Shown piece after piece: positions 1 to 7,976 of a stretch of DNA of 64,000 nucleotides; within the stretch, counting starts at the first letter, position 1, and every line of letters begins with the position of its first letter. The stretch is from Sphingobacterium humi. GTDB lineage: Bacteria; Bacteroidota; Bacteroidia; Sphingobacteriales; Sphingobacteriaceae. The DNA is taken from positions 107,270 to 171,269 of the forward strand of contig NZ_WSQA01000012.1 of assembly GCF_009768885.1 (NCBI RefSeq). The letters run 5' to 3'. A program made the translations under genes and the position numbers. The notes below the pieces were generated by a model that was not told the origin of the DNA, made no database searches, and saw nothing but the letters and a program-made list of their open reading frames with translations.

Positions 1-180
1 ATCGTACTCCTTGCGAGGATGGATATTAGGATTGTAGAAATAGATGGTGAAATCTATATTCGATGAAATCAAGGCTTCCATTACCTCCCCAGCGCAGGGT
101 GCACAACAAGAATGAAGCAATAGCTTCTTACCGTCGTTAGGCAGAGTCAGCTTTTCTCTTACCAATTCATTATTCTCCAT
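1..180 (-). CDS. queH: Epoxyqueuosine reductase QueH, N-terminal part (cut by window edge)
   Basis: Only the first 60 codons are present; the gene continues beyond the left edge. The translation has HSCCAPCAG at about residues 23-31 and then [12 protein letters not shown], the conserved N-terminal block of the QueH (DUF208) family. QueH performs the last step of queuosine synthesis, reducing the epoxide of epoxyqueuosine in tRNA with an Fe-S cluster; the paired cysteines are ligand candidates. The ATG at 180 was chosen because it opens the frame shortly before the conserved block. The family call rests on this one well-conserved segment. Confidence 0.85.
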   Translation of the reverse strand, partial: MENNELVREKLTLPNDGKKLLLHSCCAPCAGEVMEALISSNIDFTIYFYNPNIHPRKEYD

Positions 181-280
181 ATCATTCAATTCTTAGGTGC
201 AATGTTACATAAATCCCTTTATTTATTCAAATTAACATTTCTTGAGGGTTGGTACCGCACCGGAATACCTTTAAAATTTT

Positions 281-288
281 TACATTTG
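281..288 (+). promoter_or_regulatory. Candidate -7 box (TACATTTG)
   Basis: TACATTTG fits the Bacteroidota -7 consensus TAnnTTTG and lies 18 bp before the lipoprotein ATG at 307. No convincing -33 TTTG is seen at the usual spacing, so only this half is supported. Confidence 0.4.
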
Positions 289-306
289 TAATAAAATAAC
301 AAGAAC

Positions 307-1368
307 ATGAATTTAAAATGGATATTCGGCATCGGGGTGCTGGCGACAATCATTGGTTTTACAGCCTGCAAGCGCGACGATGACGAACCTTTCGTAAATA
401 GAGATTTCTCCCGTTTATATATCGCATTTTCAGATTACAACCCCAATGATCAGGGAACCCAGCCTGTAAACATAGGTGTGATGTTACGTTCAGATTCTAC
501 CAACTTCGAAAATACAACCTCCAACTTCATGTACTTCGAGTCGGCAACCAGGGGTGGCAATGCCATTACCTTTAATCCGGCAGCACAACGCGTATTCATG
601 AGTACCATTAACCGTGAACCACGTGACACCGTCTTGCAGATTTTCCCGGTAGGACCTGAAGGAAACCTGACCAACAGTGGGAAAATCCAAAACAGACATC
701 TAAAAAATGTGACCGGCTTGGTATACTACCCAAGTGTAGATAATTTATTTGCCTTAGATAATGCGAATTCCACCATCGCCGTATACAATCGTCCAAAAGG
801 TAGAGATCGTTATATGAAGGTTTCCCAACGCTTTATTATTACCGATGACTTAAAACCATGGGCCATTGCCATCGCTGGTAACATTGTATATGTTACGAGA
901 ACAGGTGCCAATGGAGGGATAGATATCTATGACGATGTTGTTTCCCGCAAAGTGGATACCTTGTACAACGATGTAAAAGCGTCCCGTAGATTGACCATTT
1001 CAGGCTCACAGAATATACAGGGCATGTCCTTAGATACCATTAATAATGTGTTGGCAGTTACTGATTATACCGGCAGCGGAACAACGGCACAAGGAAAGAT
1101 TTTGATCTTTGAAAACTTTAGCGAGTTAGCGAAGCAAGCAGGAACCATATCACCTACCCGTGTTATTGCTGGTGGACAAACTGGATTGATACGTCCGACA
1201 GATGTGGAGCTGGATTTTAAAAAGGATAGCAAATACTTATTTGTGGCCGACCCGGGCGCTAAGGCGGTTTATCGTTTCTTGAAAACGGCAACAGGTGATG
1301 CGAAGCCGGATGCTAAGTTTGTCTACGGCGACTCTACCCCATCAGGCTTATCGTTAGATTCCAGATAA
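307..1368 (+). CDS. Predicted surface lipoprotein, beta-propeller-like
   Basis: 353 aa. The N-terminus is a lipoprotein signal with the lipidated Cys at residue 21 (GFTAC). KRDDDEP follows directly, resembling the acidic export signal that sends Bacteroidota lipoproteins to the cell surface. The mature part has repeated segments of the type 'LVYYPSVDNLFALDNANSTIAVYN' (written here in part: YYPSVDNLFAL, DNANSTIAVYN) and 'VELDFKKDSKYLFVAD', typical of NHL/YVTN-like six- or seven-bladed propellers. No catalytic residues are recognisable and the ligand is unknown. It converges with the next gene, leaving 4 bp between stops. Lipoprotein nature is well supported; the propeller fold is an inference from repeat spacing. 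Confidence 0.7.
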   Translation: MNLKWIFGIGVLATIIGFTACKRDDDEPFVNRDFSRLYIAFSDYNPNDQGTQPVNIGVMLRSDSTNFENTTSNFMYFESATRGGNAITFNPAAQRVFMSTINREPRDTVLQIFPVGPEGNLTNSGKIQNRHLKNVTGLVYYPSVDNLFALDNANSTIAVYNRPKGRDRYMKVSQRFIITDDLKPWAIAIAGNIVYVTRTGANGGIDIYDDVVSRKVDTLYNDVKASRRLTISGSQNIQGMSLDTINNVLAVTDYTGSGTTAQGKILIFENFSELAKQAGTISPTRVIAGGQTGLIRPTDVELDFKKDSKYLFVADPGAKAVYRFLKTATGDAKPDAKFVYGDSTPSGLSLDSR

Positions 1369-1372
1369 GGGC

Positions 1373-2218
1373 TTAATCTTCCAGCAGGCCCAGCAAAAGC
1401 TCGATGTCCATCCGCTTTTCGGCATTATCGATATGCTCATACGCAGCAATCAGATTTCGTAATACCCGTTTTATGATGGCGAGGTTATCACATGGTTGCG
1501 AGTACTCTTCGGATAGAGGCAGGTTTAGCTGCCGCAGGAAGGCGAAGATATCCTCCTCCCGCATAATCTGTCCACGGTTGAATACATTGATGTAAAAGGC
1601 CACCTTATCCGGATGCTGTTCATCCATATACGCCAGCACAAAATGCTTGGGCAAATTCACCCCATAAATTGGAATATCTAGCTTCTGCGCCACGAGCGCA
1701 TAAATACAAGCCAAGCTAATCGGGTTTCCTTTCTTCGATTCCAGCACCTTATGGATAAAGGAATTCTGTGGGTCGTGGTAGTTGGAGGTATTGCCAGAAA
1801 GGCCAAATTCCCTAAATATAATGTTATTTAAAAGCTTTACCTTTTCCAGGGAGCTCATGTCATACATGAGGTGGAACCAGGCAGAACGGCGCAATTCGGC
1901 CAGCTGATAGTACACCTGATCCTCATGGAGGTTCGGGTACTGATACCGGTTGATAATCAATAAGCCTTCCAGCAAGTCTTCCTGATTGTTCAGCTTCCAC
2001 AGCTGCAGGTCGTTCTTAACCTGATCGAATTGGATTTTATGAATGATATTCTCAATACGGCTTTGCGATAAGGGGTCGAAGGATGACTCCCAGGAGCTTT
2101 CCAAAAAAGGAACAACCTCAGGACCGCAGGTGATTAACTTATGCTCAATCTCCTGGAAAATGCCTTTATCGGGGTCATCCAATAAAGATATTAGTGCCTT
2201 TATTTCCTTTTCATTCAC
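1373..2218 (-). CDS. SirB1-family transglutaminase-like protein
   Basis: 281 aa. The C-terminal half has KKGNPISLACIYALVAQ followed by LDIPIYGVNLPKHFVLAY, the signature of the SirB1/Transglut_core2 family. An N-terminal helical part (about residues 1-90) precedes it. The family is widespread, but its biochemical role is not firmly established; members are often called transglutaminase-like or tetratricopeptide-associated. The frame opens with GTG at 2218, and the nearby ATGs are out of frame. It lies 48 bp downstream of the second ABC ATPase gene on the same strand and may be read through from the export operon, although nothing in the protein links it to export. Confidence 0.75.
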   Translation of the reverse strand: MNEKEIKALISLLDDPDKGIFQEIEHKLITCGPEVVPFLESSWESSFDPLSQSRIENIIHKIQFDQVKNDLQLWKLNNQEDLLEGLLIINRYQYPNLHEDQVYYQLAELRRSAWFHLMYDMSSLEKVKLLNNIIFREFGLSGNTSNYHDPQNSFIHKVLESKKGNPISLACIYALVAQKLDIPIYGVNLPKHFVLAYMDEQHPDKVAFYINVFNRGQIMREEDIFAFLRQLNLPLSEEYSQPCDNLAIIKRVLRNLIAAYEHIDNAEKRMDIELLLGLLED

Positions 2219-2266
2219 ATTTAAAATTAGGAAAATAAAGACACATTAACAAAAGATTAATCTAGC

Positions 2267-2926
2267 CTATTTTATCTGCCCATCCAACATTTCAAGGATC
2301 CGATGGCCATAGGCTGCATTTTTCTCCGAATGGGTCACCTGAATGATCGTTACCCCATCTTTGTTCAATTGGGTAAAGAGTTCCATAATTTCTTCCCCTT
2401 GTTTAGAATTGAGGTTACCTGTAGGCTCATCTGCCAATAATACCTTCGGCGAACCTGCCAAGGCTCTGGCAATACCGACAATCTGTTGTTGCCCACCGGA
2501 AAGTTGAGCCGGGAATAGATCCTTCTTGCCGACGATGTGAAAACGATCCAATAAATCGCTCACAATCGCCTTTCGATCTGCCGAGGATAAGTTTTTATAG
2601 ATTAAGGGCGTTTCGATATTCTCATAAACCGTCAACTCATCAATGAGGTGGTACGATTGAAACACATAGCCCATATGCGCCTGAAACAGCTGATTCCGCT
2701 TTTTCGTTTTCATCGCCAAAACATCCTCCCCCATAAAATAATACTTGCCCTCATTCGGTTCATCCAACATACCGATGACGTTCAGCAAGGTCGATTTCCC
2801 GGAGCCGGAAGGCCCCATAATCGATACAAAATCACCCGCCTCAATGCTTAGGTTTATATCTTTTAATACAAATGAACGGTTATTCCCTTGAGAATACCAT
2901 TTAAAAAGTTGTTCTAGTTTAATCAT
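2267..2926 (-). CDS. ABC transporter ATPase of LolD/MacB type, divergent copy
   Basis: 219 aa. Walker A GPSGSGKST is at residues 38-46, and Q-loop, signature LSGGQQQIVGIARAL, Walker [12 protein letters not shown] and H-loop VTHSE are all present. The family energises FtsX-type permeases that drive periplasmic adaptors rather than transporting across the inner membrane. Two positions differ from the usual sequence: the Arg after LSGGQQQ is Ile, and the D-loop reads NLNS rather than NLDS. The other ATPase of this locus (13107-13778) has the usual residues at both. It is the last transporter gene of the minus-strand run, about 85 bp after the fourth permease. It may partner one permease specifically or work at a low rate; this is inference. 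Confidence 0.9.
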   Translation of the reverse strand: MIKLEQLFKWYSQGNNRSFVLKDINLSIEAGDFVSIMGPSGSGKSTLLNVIGMLDEPNEGKYYFMGEDVLAMKTKKRNQLFQAHMGYVFQSYHLIDELTVYENIETPLIYKNLSSADRKAIVSDLLDRFHIVGKKDLFPAQLSGGQQQIVGIARALAGSPKVLLADEPTGNLNSKQGEEIMELFTQLNKDGVTIIQVTHSEKNAAYGHRILEMLDGQIK

Positions 2927-3010
2927 GTTTTACTATTTATTTGCTTAAAAAACCACCCCTTATAGATTGTTTGATAATAAGTTCATGCCTCACAGCGCCT
3001 TTCTAACATC

Positions 3011-5416
3011 TTATTCATTCCGCAGATTCTCCTCCGGATTTGCTTTGGCAGCGCGTAGGGTTTGCACGCTTACCACCACAAGAATTAACAAGAATACCAG
3101 CACGGCCGCAACCGCAAAATAGCCCCAATGCAACTCGATATGATAAGCGAAATTGGCTAGCCAATGCTGCAGCAGGTAATAAGCTATCGGAATGCCTAGC
3201 ACACAGCCTATGCTAAATATGATCATAAAAGGTTGGTTTAATTGCAGAAACAGGTTCCCCACCGAGGCACCCAGCACCTTCCGAATGCTGATCTCTCTCT
3301 TTCGCTGGCTGATTTGAAATAAGGACATGCTAAATAAACCGAAAGCAACAAGGATGACACTTAGGCCGGTAAAACTGCTTAATGCGGTTTGCAATTCATC
3401 TTGCTTTGCATGTAATTGCGCATATTTCTGATCCATATATTCATAGTCTAAGGGCAGGTTTTTGGCCGCTTCCACCTTCGCCCATTCTTCGGCAATTGTC
3501 GCAATTGCTTCTTGGCTGTAGCCAGCCGTCGTTTTTACCATTAGGGTCGTCATATACCGACCTACACTACATTCGTTTCTATAGCTGTAAAGTGTCGGTA
3601 CAACCTGGTTTTCAAAGCCAAATACCTTGCTGTCTTTCACAACGGCAATAATTTCAAAATTTACCCCACAGCCCTTCACATTGCTGCCAATGGCCTGTGG
3701 TAAACCTAATGTTTTAGCCGCCGATTCGTTAATGACGGCGTAATGCTTCGTTGAATCTTGGAGCAGTTGGCTTAAGGATTGGTTGGCCTGGCCCGCGATC
3801 GTTTCAATTTCCAAGGTTTTAAAATAACGGCTATCAATGCCGAGATGCGCCATATCAAAAGCCTTGCCGGCATAGGAAAATTCCTTATTGGGCGCTGGCG
3901 TAATATCGCCTGGAATATTGGTGGCACTGGAGGCCGAGCTAATATAGGGCGATTGGTCCAGTCGGGTTTTAAAATCCTCAAAATTGCCGCCAGGATTAGG
4001 GTTAAAATAAAGCCCAATGCCTTTGAAGTTGACAATTTGTGCCGGTTCAAATCCCTTTTCCGCCTGTTTTATATAGTGCACCTGTTGTTGCACCACCAAC
4101 AGCCCAACAACAAAAATTAACGCAAATAGCACCTGAATGCCTAATAAAGCATGCCTAAAGTTCTGGTTACTTCCTGTAGTGCCCGTTTCGCCTTTTAAGA
4201 GTTGGTTCAGGTTGAACCTGGAAATGACCACAGCAGGGTAGATGCCGGAAAGCAGGGTGGTCAGCAGCACCGCCAAGCCTAATTGCAGCATGCTGGTGCT
4301 GGAGAATAAATACGCCTTTACGTCTTCATAGAACCATTGCTGAAGGATATTCGCGGAGAGGAGGAGCAAGATACAGCTTAACATGGCGGCACTCAGCGTA
4401 ATCAGCAACACTTCAATCAAGAGTTGAAGCACAATTTGCGAACGCGAGCTGCCCAATATTTTCTTTATGGCTAGTTCTTTTAATCTGCTGTTGGCCTGCG
4501 CTAACATCATATTCGCAAAATTAGCTCCCGCAAGCACTAATATAAATCCTGAAATCAATCCAATCACCCATACCAATAAATAGGGACTGTTAGAACCTGC
4601 TTTCGGCCGTAAATGCAGGTTGGATAAAGGGTCGAGGTAAATCCCGCCTTTGCTATAATTTGTAGACTTTAATGGGTCTTTAGGTACTATCTCCTGCTGG
4701 AAAAGCGCTGTTAGTTTAGCTTGTAGCAGCGCAATATCCGTGTTTTCTTTGACCTGAATATAGGTTTGAAAGCTAAAGGGGTTACCCGTTGCGCGTTCAT
4801 CTTGGATTTCATTTATTAACAGTAAATCGTAATTAAGGATCGATAGGGGCCGATCTGCCGCAATGCCATAAATCATTTCCTGCATCCCCGTTGCTAAAGA
4901 TAGCATCGGCACCGCCTTTGGTGTGTCAAAATCCATATCATCAGCCTTAAATAAACGATCGGCATAGGCTTGATTAATCAAGCTTGCTTCTTTTTGATCC
5001 GTTGATTTATACACAGGGCCAGTTTTGCTTTGCACTTGAAATATGGATGCCGCGGCCGAGTCGACCAGCATCGCTTTCCGCAAAAAAACCGTAGACTCGC
5101 CGAATAGGGGATAACCCCCATAAGGATAGTGGATAGACCGCCCGGCACGGACAACCTCCGGAAGCTGCGCTTGAATAAGCGGCGCTAAAGATGGGGGCGT
5201 CTCTTCGCTAAACTTGCCATTTTCCGTGAGGCCAACCAAATAGATCTGCTCATAATTTGGATTCCATTGATCGTAACTGATTTCGCGATTGATATACTGA
5301 TAGGATAGGATAAATCCTGAAAACCCCATCGTTAACCCGAGAATATTTAATAGCGTAAATCCCCAGTTTTTCCGAAGATTCCGAATCGTAATTTTAAGAT
5401 TATTCTTGATCATCAT
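3011..5416 (-). CDS. FtsX/MacB-type ABC permease (fourth of four)
   Basis: 801 aa, a double-length permease. An N-terminal membrane segment (about 17-40) leads into a MacB-type periplasmic domain, three membrane helices (about 285-405), a short cytosolic link, then a second membrane segment, periplasmic domain and helix triplet (about 680-790). The cytosolic coupling motif occurs twice: ELAIKKILGSS near residue 312 and EISIRKVLGAS near 707. It ends ANPEENLRNE, matching the NPxxxL tail of its three paralogues. Such permeases change shape with ATP hydrolysis by a LolD/MacB-type ATPase and drive an adaptor-TolC channel; the substrate is unknown. ATG ATG at 5416/5413 are alternative starts. Confidence 0.88.
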   Translation of the reverse strand: MMIKNNLKITIRNLRKNWGFTLLNILGLTMGFSGFILSYQYINREISYDQWNPNYEQIYLVGLTENGKFSEETPPSLAPLIQAQLPEVVRAGRSIHYPYGGYPLFGESTVFLRKAMLVDSAAASIFQVQSKTGPVYKSTDQKEASLINQAYADRLFKADDMDFDTPKAVPMLSLATGMQEMIYGIAADRPLSILNYDLLLINEIQDERATGNPFSFQTYIQVKENTDIALLQAKLTALFQQEIVPKDPLKSTNYSKGGIYLDPLSNLHLRPKAGSNSPYLLVWVIGLISGFILVLAGANFANMMLAQANSRLKELAIKKILGSSRSQIVLQLLIEVLLITLSAAMLSCILLLLSANILQQWFYEDVKAYLFSSTSMLQLGLAVLLTTLLSGIYPAVVISRFNLNQLLKGETGTTGSNQNFRHALLGIQVLFALIFVVGLLVVQQQVHYIKQAEKGFEPAQIVNFKGIGLYFNPNPGGNFEDFKTRLDQSPYISSASSATNIPGDITPAPNKEFSYAGKAFDMAHLGIDSRYFKTLEIETIAGQANQSLSQLLQDSTKHYAVINESAAKTLGLPQAIGSNVKGCGVNFEIIAVVKDSKVFGFENQVVPTLYSYRNECSVGRYMTTLMVKTTAGYSQEAIATIAEEWAKVEAAKNLPLDYEYMDQKYAQLHAKQDELQTALSSFTGLSVILVAFGLFSMSLFQISQRKREISIRKVLGASVGNLFLQLNQPFMIIFSIGCVLGIPIAYYLLQHWLANFAYHIELHWGYFAVAAVLVFLLILVVVSVQTLRAAKANPEENLRNE

Positions 5417-5487
5417 TCCCTATACGTTAAATCTTTTGTTTTACTCCCATGTTAACAATTATGCTTAAAGGTCAATAAAAGGTCGGA

Positions 5488-7890
5488 TTAATTTTCTTTT
5501 AAGGTAGATGCTGGATTCACCCGTGCAGCCTTAAAGGTTTGCCAGGCGACGGTCAGCATCGCGAAGCCTAGGGCAATTCCACCGGCGAGGGCAAACATCC
5601 ACCATTGAATGGCAATGCGGAAGGCAAAGGCCTCCAACCAGCGAGTCATCAATAGCCAGGCTATCGGTGTGGAAATAAGAAAGGCCAAGCCGATTAGCAT
5701 CAAGAAATTCTTGGATAGCAACAAGATGATATTCGTGATAGAAGACCCCAACACCTTACGGATGCCGATTTCCTTGATCTTGCCATTTATTAATAGCAGG
5801 GTCAAAGCAAATAAGCCTAAGCAGGAAATAGCAATAGCCACGGAAGCGCCGGCAATGACGATTTTAGCAATCCGCCGGTCGTTGTTGTATAGGTTTTGGG
5901 TATTCTCATCGAGGTAGCTAGCCGCAATGCTGGCTTTGGGGTTGATGGATTTCCACGTATCTTCTACCTGTTTCAAACTTTGTTGCAGGTTGCTGCTGTG
6001 GATGCGCACAAAGATATACGATAGGTCGAAGCCCCCAATTGGCAGGCCCATGGTTAATGGTCCAACCTCGCGCTTCAGATCATGAAAATGAAAGTTGTCT
6101 ACAATACCTACAATGGTAGGGTTGTTATCCATTTCCAGGGTGCTGTTTAAAGCTTTTTCAGGTCCTCCAAGCAGGTCGGCCATTTCTTTATTAATCAATA
6201 CAGCATTTTCATCTGTTTTATGCTGCCGGTCGAAGTCGCGACCCGCTAAAAGTTTTATTCCCAGAGTTTTTAGGTAGTCGTAATCAATAGTCAAGTAATT
6301 CGTAACGATCTCTGTTCCATCTTGGTCGAATCCAAACCTACTGGTGCTGGTGGAACCATCACGCCCTCGACCTAGGTTGATATCACTAGCGGATACACTT
6401 TTTACCCAAGGGTAAGCGGCCAGCGTATTGCGCATGCGCTCTATGGCAAGGTTTGCATCGATTCCCTGACCGATAGGAATGCTGATGACTTCCGTTTTGT
6501 TAAATCCCAAAGGTCTGTTGCTGAGGTAATGCAGCTGGTAGCTGATGATGACGGTGGCAATGCATAAAATCATGGCGATGGAAAACTGCAGCACGGTTAA
6601 GCTATTTTGCAGGTAGGTCGATTTTACGCTGCTCTTTCCTTTCAGGCTGTTAATAATATTCACGTTGGCCATGCGTAGGGCAGGGTAGCCTCCGGTAATG
6701 ATAGTTAGTAGCAAGAAAGCAGCCAGGAACAAGCTAATATTTAAGGAGCTAAAAAGCTGTGCGATTTTAAACTGGTAGTTCAGGGTGGCATTATATTCGG
6801 GCAATAGCAAACTCGCTAGCGCCAGGCCAAGCAATAGGGATAATACACAAATAAAGGCCGACTCCATCCAAAACTGCATGAACAATTGAAAGGTCGATCC
6901 GCCTATGGTTTTACGGGTTCCAATTTCCTTAATCCGGGTCATGGCGCTGGCTAAGGATAGGTTCACGAAGTTGGAACCAGCAATAAATAGAATCAATCCG
7001 GAGATTACCAGTAGTATCCAGGGGAATTTGCTGGTTTCCACTTCACCTTTTCCAATATCGCTTAAATGAACATCTTTTAAAGGCAGGATGCGTAAGCTTA
7101 AGTAAGCGCCATTAGCATCAGCCTTTGCGCCATCGCGTTTTAATTTCTCGATGGCTACTTTTTCATGTTGATTTATAAAGGCTACCGTGGCTTTCTGGAA
7201 GCCTGCGGCATCAATGGATTGGGCCTTTAGCTTTACATACACGGCATGATTTTTATAGCTCCAGTCGTTTTCCAGTTCCTTGTAGTTTGGGCTTTGCTCA
7301 AATCGCATTAAGCTGCTAAAGCTGATGCTGGAGTTCCGGGGATTCACGCTGGAAACGCCCGTGATAATCCGGCTTTCCCAATTTCCATTTATATTAAGCT
7401 CTACGGCTTTTCCAAGCACCTGCTTGCTCCCAAATAAGGATTCCGCCATCGCTTCATTAATCACCAAGCCGTCTTGATTATCCAAGGCTGTTTCATTTCC
7501 TTGATCCATGGGGAAGCTAAATATCTTTAAAAAAGAGGCATCCACATATTTCAATTCCGAGGCTATTTCCTTATCGCCATGGCGCAGCATCATTTGGGCA
7601 TTCAATACCCGCGTGCTGGCTTCTACCTCCGGTAATTCCTTCGATACCAATGGTGCTAATGGAGGAGCCATACTCGAATTGCTGATGATAGCACCACGCT
7701 CCTCCGAACGCATGTATAGCAAGCCGATTCGTTCCTTATTCGTGTGGAAGCTATCAAAAGATAGCTCGAACATCGCTGTTAAGTATAATATGGTAGCTGT
7801 CGCAATAGCCACCGCAAAGCCAATCAGCTGAACCCAGCTAATGGGGCTGCGAAGTAGGCGCGGGATGCGGGATTTGATATGGGATAGCAT
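5488..7890 (-). CDS. FtsX/MacB-type ABC permease (third of four)
   Basis: 800 aa with the same duplicated layout as its neighbours: N-terminal membrane segment, periplasmic MacB-like domain, three helices, then a second copy of the same order. Coupling motifs are EIGTRKTIGGS near residue 317 and EIGIRKVLGSS near 704; the C-terminus is VNPASTLKEN. The N-terminal cytosolic stretch (MLSHIKSRIPRLLRSP) is more basic than in the paralogues. It lies 71 bp from the fourth permease and 86 bp from the second, so cotranscription is likely. It is clearly divergent from the other three, so the cluster is not a recent duplication. Substrate cannot be read from sequence. Confidence 0.88.
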   Translation of the reverse strand: MLSHIKSRIPRLLRSPISWVQLIGFAVAIATATILYLTAMFELSFDSFHTNKERIGLLYMRSEERGAIISNSSMAPPLAPLVSKELPEVEASTRVLNAQMMLRHGDKEIASELKYVDASFLKIFSFPMDQGNETALDNQDGLVINEAMAESLFGSKQVLGKAVELNINGNWESRIITGVSSVNPRNSSISFSSLMRFEQSPNYKELENDWSYKNHAVYVKLKAQSIDAAGFQKATVAFINQHEKVAIEKLKRDGAKADANGAYLSLRILPLKDVHLSDIGKGEVETSKFPWILLVISGLILFIAGSNFVNLSLASAMTRIKEIGTRKTIGGSTFQLFMQFWMESAFICVLSLLLGLALASLLLPEYNATLNYQFKIAQLFSSLNISLFLAAFLLLTIITGGYPALRMANVNIINSLKGKSSVKSTYLQNSLTVLQFSIAMILCIATVIISYQLHYLSNRPLGFNKTEVISIPIGQGIDANLAIERMRNTLAAYPWVKSVSASDINLGRGRDGSTSTSRFGFDQDGTEIVTNYLTIDYDYLKTLGIKLLAGRDFDRQHKTDENAVLINKEMADLLGGPEKALNSTLEMDNNPTIVGIVDNFHFHDLKREVGPLTMGLPIGGFDLSYIFVRIHSSNLQQSLKQVEDTWKSINPKASIAASYLDENTQNLYNNDRRIAKIVIAGASVAIAISCLGLFALTLLLINGKIKEIGIRKVLGSSITNIILLLSKNFLMLIGLAFLISTPIAWLLMTRWLEAFAFRIAIQWWMFALAGGIALGFAMLTVAWQTFKAARVNPASTLKEN

Positions 7891-7976
7891 GGTTATCGGG
7901 TTTAAAGTTTATAATTAAATCTAGGGTCTGAGACTTTTTGAACCCTGAGGTAGCTATTAGGTGCGAATCGTTAGTT

